Positions 1-8,127 are shown, numbered from the stretch's first letter. The stretch: 37,642 bases of DNA from Candidatus Viridilinea mediisalina (GCF_002532535.1 NZ_NQWI01000047.1:1-37642); one strand, 5' to 3'. Numbers and translations are program-made. The notes: generated from the letters alone by a model not told the origin.

Positions 1-62
1 GACTGGGACGAAGTCGTAACAAGGTATCCGTACCGGAAGGTGCGGATGGATCACCTCCTTTC
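1..62 (+). rRNA. rrs: 16S ribosomal RNA, 3' end (partial)
   Basis: The window opens inside the 3' part of a small-subunit rRNA gene. It shows the universal GTCGTAACAAGG segment of helix 44 and ends with the anti-Shine-Dalgarno GGATCACCTCCTTTCT. The last 16S base is placed near position 62 by analogy with other bacteria. Most of the gene lies to the left of the window. No tRNA or 23S gene follows. Confidence 0.97.
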
Positions 63-123
63 TAGGGAGCAATCCCATATTGCTAGGCTGATGCACATAA
101 CCACATTTCATTTGTTAAGATGT

Positions 124-169
124 AGCCCAAGGGCCGTGTAGCGTTTGCTACACGGCCCTTGGGCTGTTT
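124..169 (+). terminator. Hairpin terminator directly after 16S rRNA
   Basis: A perfect 19-bp inverted repeat (arms 124-142 and 147-165) encloses a GTTT loop and is followed by GTTTC. The right side is only weakly T-rich, but the stem is long and GC-rich. It lies about 60 bases after the mature 16S end, so 16S transcription probably stops here instead of continuing into a 23S gene. It could also act as an rRNA processing stem. Confidence 0.75.
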
Positions 170-191
170 CGCCTCTCGACGGTGGGAGGAT

Positions 192-214
192 GCGAGGGAA
201 CCTGGTTCCCTCGC
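192..214. repeat. Short palindrome of the GAGGGAACC family
   Basis: An 11-1-11 perfect inverted repeat (GCGAGGGAACC / GGTTCCCTCGC) lies just past the stop of the leftward reductase gene. Related palindromes occur at 32960-32994 and, in weaker form, at 12751-12769 and near 16552-16570. It could serve as a terminator for the reductase, but no T-run is present. Confidence 0.6.
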
Positions 215-230
215 GCACCCTACCTGTCCC

Positions 231-1226
231 CTACCTATTTACGTCTACCACAATGCGCCCGCGCACCCGCCCCTTGGTGATCGTTTCGCTGTAGTTGGGC
301 ACTTCGGCCAAGGGAATCACTTGGGTCATGTGGTCGAGCAGGGCCGGATCAAGCTCACGGCTCAGGCGCTCCCAGGCAACCTTGCGCTCGGCAAGGGGCA
401 CGAGTACCGATTCAACCCCGATCAGGCGCACGCCACGCAGGATGAAGGGGAAGACCGATGTGGTAAACTCGATCCCGCCAGCGTTGCCGCAGGCCGCAAC
501 GACGCCGTCGTAGGCCATTGAGCGGAAGATGCCGCCTAGTGTGGCCCCCCCAACCGTGTCTACTGCGCCAGCCCAGCGCTCCTTCTCCAACGGCTTGCCT
601 GGTGCGCTAAAGGTTGCGCGGTCAATCACTTCGCTCGCACCGAGGCTCTGCAAGTAGTCCGCCTCGTCGGGTCGCCCAGTGGAGGCTACAACCCGGTAGC
701 CCGCTTTGGCCAAGAGGGCGACTGCTACACTGCCAACTCCACCGGCAGCACCAGTAACGACGACCTCACGGTTGCTTGGGGGTAAACCATGACGTTCAAG
801 CGCGATCACACAGAGCATTGCGGTGAGCCCGGCAGTGCCAATGGCCATAGCGCGCTGGAAGCTCAGCCCCGAGGGTAAGGGTACCAACCATTCGGCCTTG
901 AGCCGGTTGAGTTGGCTGAAGCCCCCCCAGTAGCGCTCGCCAACGCCCCAGCCAGTGAGAATGACCTCATCGCCGGGACGATAGTCGGGCGAAGCCGATT
1001 CGACCACCGTACCCGCAAAATCAATCCCAGGGGCCATTGGGTTCATCCGCAGGATTTTGCCCTTGCCCGTCACGGCCAAGCCATCCTTGTAGTTGAGTGT
1101 CGAATAGGCCACCCGCACCAGCACCTCACCCGGAGGAAGGCTATCTTTACTTAGGTCGCGCAACTCCACACTGCGCCCCGCTGCGCTCTCCTCGACCACG
1201 AGGGCCCGAAATGTCTCATCGCTCAT
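231..1226 (-). CDS. acuI: Acrylyl-CoA reductase-like quinone oxidoreductase (AcuI/YhdH family)
   Basis: Zinc-free medium-chain dehydrogenase of the YhdH/AcuI group, whose characterised members reduce acrylyl-CoA to propionyl-CoA with NADPH. The N-terminal catalytic domain carries the family signature around STLNYKDGLAVTGKGKI and APGIDFAGTV. The Rossmann nucleotide-binding turn is TGAAGGVGSVAV, followed by an STGR segment that fits NADP preference. The chain ends with the family-typical GRVRGRIVVDV. I chose the ATG at 1226 (331 aa) over the one at 1241, because AAAGG lies seven bases before it and family members begin near there. It stands alone, and the next gene to the right is divergent. 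In Chloroflexales such an enzyme could serve propionate or 3-hydroxypropionate metabolism; this is inference. General quinone oxidoreductase activity is the alternative. Confidence 0.88.
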   Translation of the reverse strand: MSDETFRALVVEESAAGRSVELRDLSKDSLPPGEVLVRVAYSTLNYKDGLAVTGKGKILRMNPMAPGIDFAGTVVESASPDYRPGDEVILTGWGVGERYWGGFSQLNRLKAEWLVPLPSGLSFQRAMAIGTAGLTAMLCVIALERHGLPPSNREVVVTGAAGGVGSVAVALLAKAGYRVVASTGRPDEADYLQSLGASEVIDRATFSAPGKPLEKERWAGAVDTVGGATLGGIFRSMAYDGVVAACGNAGGIEFTTSVFPFILRGVRLIGVESVLVPLAERKVAWERLSRELDPALLDHMTQVIPLAEVPNYSETITKGRVRGRIVVDVNR

Positions 1227-1287
1227 TGCGAAACCTTTCATGTACGCTTTGACATTATTGATTATGTGGCTACTGCAAAGGTGTTTG

Positions 1288-1333
1288 GTATTATACCATT
1301 TCAGATTGTAGATTGTAGATTGTAGATTAGGGC
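1288..1333 (+). repeat. Partial ATTGTAGATT repeat (family A)
   Basis: Begins with GGTATTATACCATTT and continues with about three ATTGTAGATT units, so it is the left half of the family A element described at 1412-1515. It then runs into a GC-rich block (about 1328-1384), GGGCTGCCGCCCTACAACCC and GGGGCTACGCCCC, that recurs at 21656-21735. The intergenic gap 1242-1525 contains only repeats. Confidence 0.75.
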
Positions 1334-1411
1334 TGCCGCCCTACAACCCGCTTTGGGGCTACGCCCCAAACCCCCGCCGGAGGCTAAACGTAAGCGGCCT
1401 CATCGCGTATA

Positions 1412-1515
1412 ATACCGATTACCCTTGAACATGCCGCATTAGCAAGAACGCGAAAGCCCATTGGGACGCCATGTTCGGCAATCTGCAATCTGCAATCTAC
1501 AATCGTAAATGGTAT
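1412..1515 (-). repeat. Full-length family A repeat element (about 104 bp)
   Basis: Bounded by ATACC at 1412 and GGTAT at 1511-1515. Reading leftward it holds ACGATTGTAGATTGCAGATT units, then CCGAACATGGCGTCCCAATG, a GGGCTTTCGCGTTCTTGC-type block and TGTTCAAGGGTAAT. Near-identical full or partial copies lie at 10101-10220, 28249-28351 and 33079-33175, with shorter forms elsewhere. Its right edge supplies a TATAAT (1513-1518) just before the next gene. No coding capacity is apparent. Confidence 0.85.
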
Positions 1516-1525
1516 AATAGGAGCC

Positions 1526-2293
1526 ATGATCCAGGCGATTGACCATGTGGTGATTTTGGTGACCGATCTGGCCGAGGCCATCCATGATTATGAGGCACTC
1601 GGTTTTCGGGTGGTGCCAGGCGGCGAGCATACTGATGGTGCGACTCATAATGCGCTCATTAGTTTTGCTGATGGTACCTATCTGGAACTGTTGGCCTTTC
1701 GCCGTGAGGCGCAGGGTCATCGCTGGTGGCCCCATGTTGCTGCGGGTGAAGGTTTGATTGATTTTGCGCTCTTGCCCCAGGCGATTGCCGTTGATGTTGC
1801 GGCGGCGAAGGCCCGTGGCCTGCATCTTGTTGGCCCGTTTGAGGGCGGGCGTATGCGCCACGATGGGGTGCAGATTACCTGGCAAACCGCCTATGGGCGT
1901 GCGGCTGAGTTGCCCTTTCTCTGTGGCGATGTGACGCCGCGTGCCCTGCGTGTCCCCGATGGTCTAGCCCATCAGCATCCCAATGGTGCGGTGGGTATTT
2001 TTCGCATCACGGTGGCAGTGCGCGATCTGGAGGTGAGTGCAGCGCGCTATGCGGCACTGATTGGCCGTAGTCCTCTGATTGAACCGGGACGCCGCCTCTT
2101 TAAGTTGGGGCCGGGCTATGTTGTGGTGCAGTCCACCGAGCCCGAGCTTGTCGAAAGTGCTACGGTACTCGATCATCTCGAATTCCGCGGCCAAGGGCCA
2201 GCCGCTCTTGCGTTCCGCCGCGACCGACTCGCGGCGATTCCGCGTGTCCTCAATCCGGGTTTGAGCCATGGGGTGCGGATGATTATTGCGTAA
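1526..2293 (+). CDS. VOC-superfamily glyoxalase-like protein (Glyoxalase_3 type)
   Basis: A 255-residue protein opening with AIDHVVILVTDLAEAIHDY and GFRVVPGGEHTDGATHNALI, the usual beginning of glyoxalase-like VOC proteins of the PF13468 type. It has GTYLELLAF soon after and a second VOC-like half near residue 155 (GIFRITVAVRDLEVSAARY). Proteins of this fold bind a metal through His/Glu residues and act on small molecules, but the substrate cannot be told from sequence. The ATG is preceded by TAGGAG only two bases away and by TATAAT at 1513-1518, so the message may have a very short leader or none. Its upstream edge is the end of a family A repeat. Confident on fold, not on reaction. Confidence 0.8.
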   Translation: MIQAIDHVVILVTDLAEAIHDYEALGFRVVPGGEHTDGATHNALISFADGTYLELLAFRREAQGHRWWPHVAAGEGLIDFALLPQAIAVDVAAAKARGLHLVGPFEGGRMRHDGVQITWQTAYGRAAELPFLCGDVTPRALRVPDGLAHQHPNGAVGIFRITVAVRDLEVSAARYAALIGRSPLIEPGRRLFKLGPGYVVVQSTEPELVESATVLDHLEFRGQGPAALAFRRDRLAAIPRVLNPGLSHGVRMIIA

Positions 2294-2336
2294 TACCATT
2301 TACGATTGTAGATTGTAGATTGCCGAACATTGAACA
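2291..2336 (+). repeat. Truncated family A repeat between two genes
   Basis: ATACCATTTACGATT followed by GTAGATTGTAGATTGCCGAACAT is the left half of the family A element. It fills the gap between the VOC gene stop (2291-2293 TAA) and the next start, so the next gene has no conventional Shine-Dalgarno. The right half of the element is missing. Confidence 0.8.
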
Positions 2337-3349
2337 TGATCCCTCACACCGACCAATTACTCACGCTCATCCTTGAGTTGCAAGCGCAGATCCGCGATGC
2401 GGTGTTGAGCGCGTGTGCCGCCCACGCGCTCGAGGATTTGGCTGGCGTAGCCGAAGATGACGCGGCGGGTGATACGATCTATGCCGTGGATCGGGTCAGT
2501 GAGGAGCTGCTCGTGACCTTCTTTGCCGAGCGGGTAGCGCCCATGTGGCCTCTTATCCTCTTGGCTGAGGGGTTACCGCCGCAGGGGGTGACGCTGCCCC
2601 ACGGGCTTGACCCCGAGGCTGCGCTGATCCGTGTGCTGGTTGATCCGATTGATGGCACCCGTGGCCTAATGTATCAGAAGCGGCCCGCGTGGGTCTTGAC
2701 TGGCGTTGCGCCCAATTGCGGCCCCAATACACGCCTGCAAGATATTGTGCTTGCTGCGCAGACAGAAATTCCGCTGGTGAAACAGCACCTCGCTGATGTA
2801 CTCTGGGCCACCAAAGGCGGGCCACTGCATGCCGAACGGCTCAATCGGCTGACGGGCGAACGCTGGCCGATTACGTTGCGGCCTTCACGGGCAACCAGTA
2901 TTGCCCATGGGTTTGCGACCGTTAGCCGTTTCTTTCCCGGAGTGCGCGAGCCACTTGCAGCCGTAGATGAGGCGCTTGTGCGGGCAATCTTGGGCCCGCC
3001 TCAACGTGGCAAGGCCCACTGCTTTGAAGATCAGTATATCTGTAGTGGGGGCCAACTCTATGAACTAATTGCTGGTCACGACCGCTTTGTGGCCGATCTG
3101 CGCCCGTTGCTTGAACCCTATCTCGCAGCACGCGGTGAGGCGCTTGGAATTTGCTGCCACCCTTATGATCTCTGTACTGCCCTGATTGCCCAACAAGCGG
3201 GCGTGATCTTGACCGATGCCCATGGCGCTCAACTAGATGCCCCCTTGGGCATTGAGGCTGATGTGGGTTGGATTGGGTATGCGAATAGGCATATTCAGGC
3301 TCAGGTGGAAGCGCCATTGCAAGCGGCGCTGCAAGCGATTGTCTTTTAG
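2336..3349 (+). CDS. Inositol-monophosphatase-superfamily phosphatase
   Basis: A 337-residue protein of the Li-sensitive, Mg-dependent phosphatase superfamily (inositol monophosphatase, CysQ, fructose-1,6-bisphosphatase). The key metal-site motif is [11 protein letters not shown] (family DPxDGT). The N-terminal [13 protein letters not shown] corresponds to the usual D-x-S-x-x-x-x-D region, LLAEG to the GEE segment, and [20 protein letters not shown] to the C-terminal WDxAAG motif with its metal-binding Asp kept. A large insert separates the motifs, so it is longer than typical inositol monophosphatases (about 265 aa). ATG at 2336 is preferred; a TTG two codons earlier (2330) is possible. Both lie in repeat sequence without a clear ribosome site. 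An rraA-like gene follows after 13 bases, so the two are probably co-transcribed. The substrate is unknown. Confidence 0.8.
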   Translation: MIPHTDQLLTLILELQAQIRDAVLSACAAHALEDLAGVAEDDAAGDTIYAVDRVSEELLVTFFAERVAPMWPLILLAEGLPPQGVTLPHGLDPEAALIRVLVDPIDGTRGLMYQKRPAWVLTGVAPNCGPNTRLQDIVLAAQTEIPLVKQHLADVLWATKGGPLHAERLNRLTGERWPITLRPSRATSIAHGFATVSRFFPGVREPLAAVDEALVRAILGPPQRGKAHCFEDQYICSGGQLYELIAGHDRFVADLRPLLEPYLAARGEALGICCHPYDLCTALIAQQAGVILTDAHGAQLDAPLGIEADVGWIGYANRHIQAQVEAPLQAALQAIVF

Positions 3350-3362
3350 GGAAGGAGTAGCT

Positions 3363-3836
3363 ATGGATTTCAAGACGACCGATCTGTCCGATGCCCACCC
3401 CGAGGTACAAGTAGGCGAGCCGTTGCTTCACCATATTGGTGGTTTGCGGGTGTTTGGAGGCCCCATCGAGACGCTCAAGGTCTTTGAAGATAATGCGTTG
3501 GTGCGAAAAACTCTTGAGGAGCAGGGTGAAGGGCGCGTACTGGTGGTAGATGGTGGTGGTTCGTTGCGCTGCGCCCTACTTGGTGATCAGTTGGCTGAAC
3601 TGGCGCTCGCCAATGGCTGGGTGGGGGTAGTAGTGCATGGGTGTGTGCGCGATAGCGCCGCACTGGCCCAGATGCCGTTGGGGGTATTGGCGCTTGCGGT
3701 GCATCCGCGCCGCAGCATCAAGCGCGGTGATGGCGTGCGTGGCGGTACGCTCCACTTCGCTGGCCTGACCCTTACGCCCGGTTTTTTCCTCTATGCCGAT
3801 GCTGATGGGGTGATTGTTTCGGAGCATGCGCTGTGA
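3363..3836 (+). CDS. rraA: RraA-like protein / HMG-oxaloacetate aldolase family
   Basis: A 157-residue protein of the RraA fold, close to the usual 155-165 residue length. The diagnostic stretch runs [20 protein letters not shown], then CVRDSAAL, then [11 protein letters not shown], matching the family pattern GDxLAxxAxxNGWxGVVxxGxxRD. Members are either RNase E regulators (E. coli RraA) or divalent-metal aldolases acting on 4-hydroxy-4-methyl-2-oxoglutarate and oxaloacetate. The R-D pair used by aldolases is present, so aldolase or oxaloacetate decarboxylase activity is at least as likely as RNase regulation. The start at 3363 has GGAAGGAG at good spacing. The gene lies 13 bases after the phosphatase gene, and its stop abuts a MITE copy. 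Confidence 0.87.
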   Translation: MDFKTTDLSDAHPEVQVGEPLLHHIGGLRVFGGPIETLKVFEDNALVRKTLEEQGEGRVLVVDGGGSLRCALLGDQLAELALANGWVGVVVHGCVRDSAALAQMPLGVLALAVHPRRSIKRGDGVRGGTLHFAGLTLTPGFFLYADADGVIVSEHAL

Positions 3837-3837
3837 T

Positions 3838-3927
3838 GCTGTCTGAAAAGCTAGTGGGCACACGCTGGAGTGCCGGCTTTAGCCGGCTAAAGCCGGCACT
3901 CCAACACCAGTTTATAGAAGCCTCTTA
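3838..3927 (+). repeat. MITE-like family B element, 3' end degenerate
   Basis: Begins GCTGTCTGAAAAGCTAGTGG, contains a perfect palindrome around GGAGTGCCGGCTTTAGCC / GGCTAAAGCCGGCACTCC, and ends in AGAAGCCTCTTA without the final TTTTCAGACA seen in complete copies (7996-8098, 36916-37021). It starts two bases after the rraA stop and could act as a bidirectional terminator between the convergent genes rraA and expansin. Confidence 0.85.
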
Positions 3928-3997
3928 GACGGCGCTAAAGCGCCTACTACCAGCGGGTTTTGGGGCTTCCCCAAACTTAACGTAATGCGTATGGGTG

Positions 3998-4753
3998 TCA
4001 TGGCCCTCGTGGAAACTGCGCTTGGCCTGCGGTCTCACGGTTCTCGATCAACGGAATCCCGTGATCGATCAACACATTTCCGTACCAATCTGTAACCCGT
4101 AGCGTATAGGGCCCTGGCCCCATCTGTTCGGCTACGAAATAGTTGTAGTCTTGGCGTACCATTGGTCGCCACTGACCTGAGCGGTCGCGGTACTCCATGC
4201 TGGTGATCGGGTTGCGATGGTGGCGCACCTGGATCGCCGTCCACCACTGGTTACTGCCCGGTTTCATATGGTAGCTAATTGGTCGGTTCAGTTCTGGGCT
4301 CACCACGCGCCACGTAATCGGCACAAAGCCGCGCTCCATGGGCGCAATGCGCGCAAAGGCTTGACGACTCAGATCGAGATGCCCGCTGCTACAGATCGCG
4401 TCGGGACACTTGTCTACAATCCGCACCACAACGCTGCCCTGTTCACCAAAGACCTCCACATAGGCCCCGCAGTAGACAGCCGCTGGCCCGCGTGCTGGAT
4501 TGCCGAAGCCATAGTCCTCGTGGCTAATGGCGGCAACCATCAGGTCATGGGGCGAGGGGCCAAACATGCAGTTGCCATCGCCGGTTGCATCGTAGTAGGT
4601 GGCATTGCCACTCCGTAGCTCGTTCTCCGCTGCTGCTGGTGTGTGTACAAGCGGTAAAAAGAGGCGATACTGACCGCGACTCTGCACCTGTGTACTGGCA
4701 AACAAGCCTACCAAGAGTAAGAGACAACTTGTTAGCAACCAGCGATTGCTCAT
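3998..4753 (-). CDS. Secreted bacterial expansin (EXLX1-like)
   Basis: A 251-residue exported protein of the bacterial expansin family, non-hydrolytic wall-loosening proteins that bind cellulose and peptidoglycan. Residues 1-25 form a signal peptide (MSNRWLLTSCLLLLVGLF...). The double-psi beta-barrel follows, with GNATYYDATGDGNCMFGP and DKCPDAICSSGHLDLSRQAF, including the conserved Asp of the LDLS motif. The C-terminal CBM63-like domain carries NQWWTAIQVRHH, SMEYRDRSGQW and YTLRVTDWYGNVL, which follow Bacillus EXLX1 closely, including the paired tryptophans of the binding face. The start at 4753 is preferred because GGAAAGG lies six bases upstream; an in-frame ATG at 4777 would spoil the signal peptide. 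It is divergent from the hybrid kinase, with under 100 bp between them. Confidence 0.9.
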   Translation of the reverse strand: MSNRWLLTSCLLLLVGLFASTQVQSRGQYRLFLPLVHTPAAAENELRSGNATYYDATGDGNCMFGPSPHDLMVAAISHEDYGFGNPARGPAAVYCGAYVEVFGEQGSVVVRIVDKCPDAICSSGHLDLSRQAFARIAPMERGFVPITWRVVSPELNRPISYHMKPGSNQWWTAIQVRHHRNPITSMEYRDRSGQWRPMVRQDYNYFVAEQMGPGPYTLRVTDWYGNVLIDHGIPLIENRETAGQAQFPRGP

Positions 4754-4843
4754 AGCATGCCTTTCCACAAAGGGCAAATACGTCGTACAATGAAGAAGGC
4801 AACCTGCCTACCTAATAACCTACAACCTACTCCCATCGGCTCT

Positions 4844-7393
4844 ATGAACGATTCTACCACACCTCATTCAACCGAAGTAGCCTTAGCGCAACAACTGCGC
4901 TATGCCGAAGCCTTGGCGCAATGCTCCCGCATTCTGCTGATTGAAGGCACGAACGCCCCTAAATGGGAGCCCGTGGTTGAGCGGGCGCTTGCAACCCTGC
5001 GTGATGCGCTTGATTGCATGCGTATCGCCTTGCGCCTCTATCTGTCCCTTGATGGTCTGGTGCAACTGCCAGAAGCTACGGTTTTTGTACAAACACCAGA
5101 GGCTTCTTTGACTCCAAAAGTTGTCCATAAATTTGATGCTATCCCCGATCATGTTAAAGTGGCCATGATCGCTGGCGAAGCGCTGCACGGACGAATTGAA
5201 GATATCTTTCCCGCCGATAGTCCTGTTGTCAAGAATCTTGCCCCCTACATCAAAGACTTTCTAGTGCTTGGTTTCTATGTCAATAGCCTTTGGCGCGGTC
5301 ATATGGCGGCGAGCTATAGCCACAACGAAGCAGGTTCATGGAACGAGTCAAACATCCGCTTCTTGCGTACCGCCATGGAGATGATTGGTGCTTTTGTTTA
5401 TCAATGGGAGACAGCCAATGCACTGAGGGCGCGCGAGATTCAACTGCGTGCCTTGAGCGATAATTTGCCCAATGGCTTTATCTACCAGTACCACTTTGAT
5501 CATGATGGTCGCCCCCAGTTTATCTTCCTGAGTGGCGGGGTGCAGGCGTTGCTGGGGATTAGTCCTGAAGAGGTCTTCGCTGATCCGAGCGTGATCCATA
5601 GCTTGATTGCCCCCGAAGATTGGGAGCGCTTCGTTACTGCCGAGCAGCGTGCGCTGCACGAGATGGGCCTCTTTTCCGAAGTATTGCACCATATCCTGCG
5701 CGATGGCAGTGAACGTTGGCTCTATATCAGTTCGCGCCCACGTTATCTCAGCGATGGCTCGATTCTCTGTGATGGGGTAGCCTTTGATGTAACCGTGCAG
5801 CAATTGGCCGTGCAAGAGTTGGCCCGCGCCCGCGATGACGCTGAGGCGGCCACACGGGCCAAGTCGGCCTTTCTGGCCACCATGAGCCACGAGTTGCGTA
5901 CCCCGCTCAATGCGATCATTGGCATGGCGGATCTATTGCAAGACACCAATCTGAACGAGGACCAACAAGCCTTGACCGATACCATTAGTACGGCTGGCCA
6001 AGCGCTCTTGACGATTATCAATGATATTCTTGATGCCTCGCGCATCGAGGCGGGCTACCTAGAGTTGAATAATGCTCCCTTTGATCTGCACCAATGCCTT
6101 ACGACGGCGGTCGATCTGGTAGCCTACGATGCCCAAAAGAAGGGGCTTAGGCTGACAAGGAGTATTGATCCGCAGTTGCCCCGTTATGTGCAAGGCGATG
6201 AACCACGTCTACGCCAGATTTTGCTCAATCTGTTAAGCAATGCGGTAAAATTTACCAACCAGGGGGGGGTAACGCTGCACGCTGGGCTGGAAAGTGGCAC
6301 TGCGGCACATGCCATGATGCGTATCCAGGTGCAAGATACCGGCATTGGGATTGCTGCCGAACAGCAGCACCTCATCTTTGAACCTTTTGTCCAAGCTGAT
6401 AGTAGTACGTCACGGCGCTATGGTGGTACCGGGCTTGGCTTGTCGATCTGCCAGCAACTAGTTACGCGCATGGGTGGGCGCATTGAATTGACCAGTCGGT
6501 TGCATGAGGGTTCGACCTTCACCCTGTTCCTGCCCTTGCCGTGTGTACAGGCCCCCAACATGCCCGCCTCGCCGCCCCTGCCTGCACCCCAAACACTGCC
6601 TTCGCTCCATGTACTCATTGCTGAAGATAACCTTGTCAACCAAGAACTTATTCGGCGCATGCTCGAAAGGTATGGTCACCGTCCCTACGTGGTGAGCGAT
6701 GGTCATGCCGCTGTTGCTGCCGTACAGCAGACAACCTACGATGTCATCTTGATGGATCTGCAGATGCCTGAACTCGATGGCATCACCGCTACCACCCAGA
6801 TCCGTAGCCTTGGCAGTACCATTCGTCAACCCAAGATCATCGCGCTGACAGCCAACATCCTGGATAGTGTCCGTGAACAAGCCTTCCAAGTTGGAATGAA
6901 TGGCTTTCTGACCAAGCCGGTGCAACCACAGGAGCTCCAGCAGGCGCTGGTCAGCCTTGCAAGCGTCGCGGTCGCGGATGAAGACGTTCCTGCTGAAACC
7001 AAACCATTGATTGACTGGAAACGCTTTGATGCGCTGCTGAGGGGCATTGGGCAGCAACAGACAACGATCTTTGCTACGATTGTTGATCTTTTTGTACAAG
7101 ATATTTTACCACAGATTATCAACATCGAACAGCTTATGGCCGATCACGATTATGCCCAACTGCGCCGTAACGTTCACCGCTTACGCGGAGGTTGCCTCCA
7201 GATTGGCGCTCAGGCTCTCGCCGCGTTGTGTTACGCCATCGAACAGAGCGAGGAGCCTGTTGAAATTGAACACCTCGTGAGTCGTTTGCGCCCCTGCTAT
7301 GACGATACGCTGGCACTGTTGCATATGCGTTTGCAAAGCATATCTGCCGCCGCTACGCATCAAGCTACGCCCCACTGCGGGGGCGCGGGGTAG
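4844..7393 (+). CDS. Hybrid sensor histidine kinase (GAF-like/PAS/HisKA/HATPase/REC/HPt)
   Basis: A cytoplasmic multistep phosphorelay kinase of about 849 residues. A GAF-like sensor region (about 20-200) is followed by a PAS fold (about 215-330; GFIYQYHFDHDGRPQFIFLS, WERFVTAE, DGSERWLYISSRP). The HisKA box is FLATMSHELRTPLNAIIG with phospho-acceptor His349. The ATPase lobe has NLLSNAVKFTN, DTGIGI and GGTGLGLSI. The receiver domain has LIAEDN, phospho-acceptor Asp638 in LMDLQMPELDG and Lys in LTKPVQP. A C-terminal HPt domain carries His778 in NVHRLRGGCLQIG. No membrane segments are seen. Starts at 4757 and 4790 are also in frame but run into the expansin promoter side, and none has a good ribosome site. 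The output partner is not in the window. Confidence 0.92.
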   Translation: MNDSTTPHSTEVALAQQLRYAEALAQCSRILLIEGTNAPKWEPVVERALATLRDALDCMRIALRLYLSLDGLVQLPEATVFVQTPEASLTPKVVHKFDAIPDHVKVAMIAGEALHGRIEDIFPADSPVVKNLAPYIKDFLVLGFYVNSLWRGHMAASYSHNEAGSWNESNIRFLRTAMEMIGAFVYQWETANALRAREIQLRALSDNLPNGFIYQYHFDHDGRPQFIFLSGGVQALLGISPEEVFADPSVIHSLIAPEDWERFVTAEQRALHEMGLFSEVLHHILRDGSERWLYISSRPRYLSDGSILCDGVAFDVTVQQLAVQELARARDDAEAATRAKSAFLATMSHELRTPLNAIIGMADLLQDTNLNEDQQALTDTISTAGQALLTIINDILDASRIEAGYLELNNAPFDLHQCLTTAVDLVAYDAQKKGLRLTRSIDPQLPRYVQGDEPRLRQILLNLLSNAVKFTNQGGVTLHAGLESGTAAHAMMRIQVQDTGIGIAAEQQHLIFEPFVQADSSTSRRYGGTGLGLSICQQLVTRMGGRIELTSRLHEGSTFTLFLPLPCVQAPNMPASPPLPAPQTLPSLHVLIAEDNLVNQELIRRMLERYGHRPYVVSDGHAAVAAVQQTTYDVILMDLQMPELDGITATTQIRSLGSTIRQPKIIALTANILDSVREQAFQVGMNGFLTKPVQPQELQQALVSLASVAVADEDVPAETKPLIDWKRFDALLRGIGQQQTTIFATIVDLFVQDILPQIINIEQLMADHDYAQLRRNVHRLRGGCLQIGAQALAALCYAIEQSEEPVEIEHLVSRLRPCYDDTLALLHMRLQSISAAATHQATPHCGGAG

Positions 7394-7438
7394 ATGCAGC
7401 CATTCGGATTGAATTGAGGGTTGCCGCAGACAAAGGGC

Positions 7439-7467
7439 TTGACAGAGCGCTAAAGGCTGCGTAGAAT
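7439..7467 (+). promoter_or_regulatory. Sigma-70-type promoter for LysM lipoprotein
   Basis: TTGACA at 7439-7444, exactly 17 bases of spacer, then TAGAAT at 7462-7467. This is a near-consensus housekeeping promoter about 45 bases before the start codon of the downstream gene. Confidence 0.75.
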
Positions 7468-7512
7468 TTAGAGATTGATTGTGCTGTGTGTCACAGAGCT
7501 ATATACTGAGGA

Positions 7513-7926
7513 ATGATCACTGTGTATGTCGCTACGCGCTTATTGATTGCATCACTAGCCCTTATCGCCTTGGTCGCATGCATTCCTGAACCGCCCCAGA
7601 TCATGTTACCAACACTACCTGCGGTTCTTGACATCACCCCTGCCCCGCCGCTCGATATTGATGCGACCGCGACCGCCCTCTCTTCAGTCGTATTGCCGAG
7701 CCCGACGGCTGCGGCACTCTACACCGTGCAACCGGGCGATACGCTCAGTGATTTAGCAGCGCATTTTGCGACCACTGTGGAAGAGTTGGTGGCCGCCAAT
7801 GGTTTGACCGATCCAAATGATCTCCAGCCTGGTCAAAGCCTGATCATTCCCTCCTTGTTGCCCACGCCTGCGCCTGCAAGTGCAAATCCAGATACCACGC
7901 CAACGCCAACGCTGGCAACGCCATGA
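7513..7926 (+). CDS. LysM-domain lipoprotein
   Basis: A 137-residue exported lipoprotein. A short hydrophobic signal (LLIASLALIALVAC) ends in a lipobox with the LVAC cleavage cysteine at residue 23. A Pro/Ala/Thr-rich linker follows. One LysM domain at about residues 75-118 (YTVQPGDTLSDLAAHFATTV, VAANGLTDPNDLQPGQSLIIP) should bind peptidoglycan or related glycans. The tail is again Pro/Thr rich. GAGG lies only about two bases from the ATG at 7513, so the GTG at 7522 is an alternative start with better spacing and the same signal peptide. A consensus promoter precedes it. The 3' end is followed immediately by family A and B repeats. The role is probably envelope-associated; the specific function is unknown. 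Confidence 0.85.
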   Translation: MITVYVATRLLIASLALIALVACIPEPPQIMLPTLPAVLDITPAPPLDIDATATALSSVVLPSPTAAALYTVQPGDTLSDLAAHFATTVEELVAANGLTDPNDLQPGQSLIIPSLLPTPAPASANPDTTPTPTLATP

Positions 7927-7995
7927 TGCCATTTTTGATTGTAGATTGTAGATTGTAGATTGTAGTGTAGATTGTAGATTGCCGAACTTGGTATA
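7922..7995 (+). repeat. Family A repeat, short variant
   Basis: ATGCCATTTTTGATTGTAGA begins a run of about five ATTGTAGATT units broken by one irregular GTAGTGTAG. It then ends in GCCGAACTTGGTAT, so the inner block of the long element is missing. A family B MITE begins directly at its right edge. Confidence 0.8.
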
Positions 7996-8098
7996 AGAAG
8001 CTGTCTGAAAAGCCGGGGGCACACGCTGGAGTGCCGGCTTTAGCCGACTGAAGCCGGCACTCCAACGCCAAACCATAGACTTTTCAGACAGCCTCTAA
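7996..8098 (+). repeat. Complete MITE-like family B element
   Basis: Terminal inverted repeats are CTGTCTGAAAAG on the left and CTTTTCAGACAG (8080-8091) on the right. They enclose the GGAGTGCCGGCTTTAGCC palindrome. Length about 100 bp, no coding capacity. It lies in the convergent gap between the LysM lipoprotein and ribF. Confidence 0.88.
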
Positions 8099-8127
8099 GG
8101 GTAAGGTTTCGGGCTACATGCCAGCAG

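Noticed and set aside
63-230. tRNA genes or 23S start after 16S
   Set aside because: No cloverleaf or TTC-loop sequence (GGTTCRANNCC) is visible, and the space is taken by the hairpin and a palindrome.
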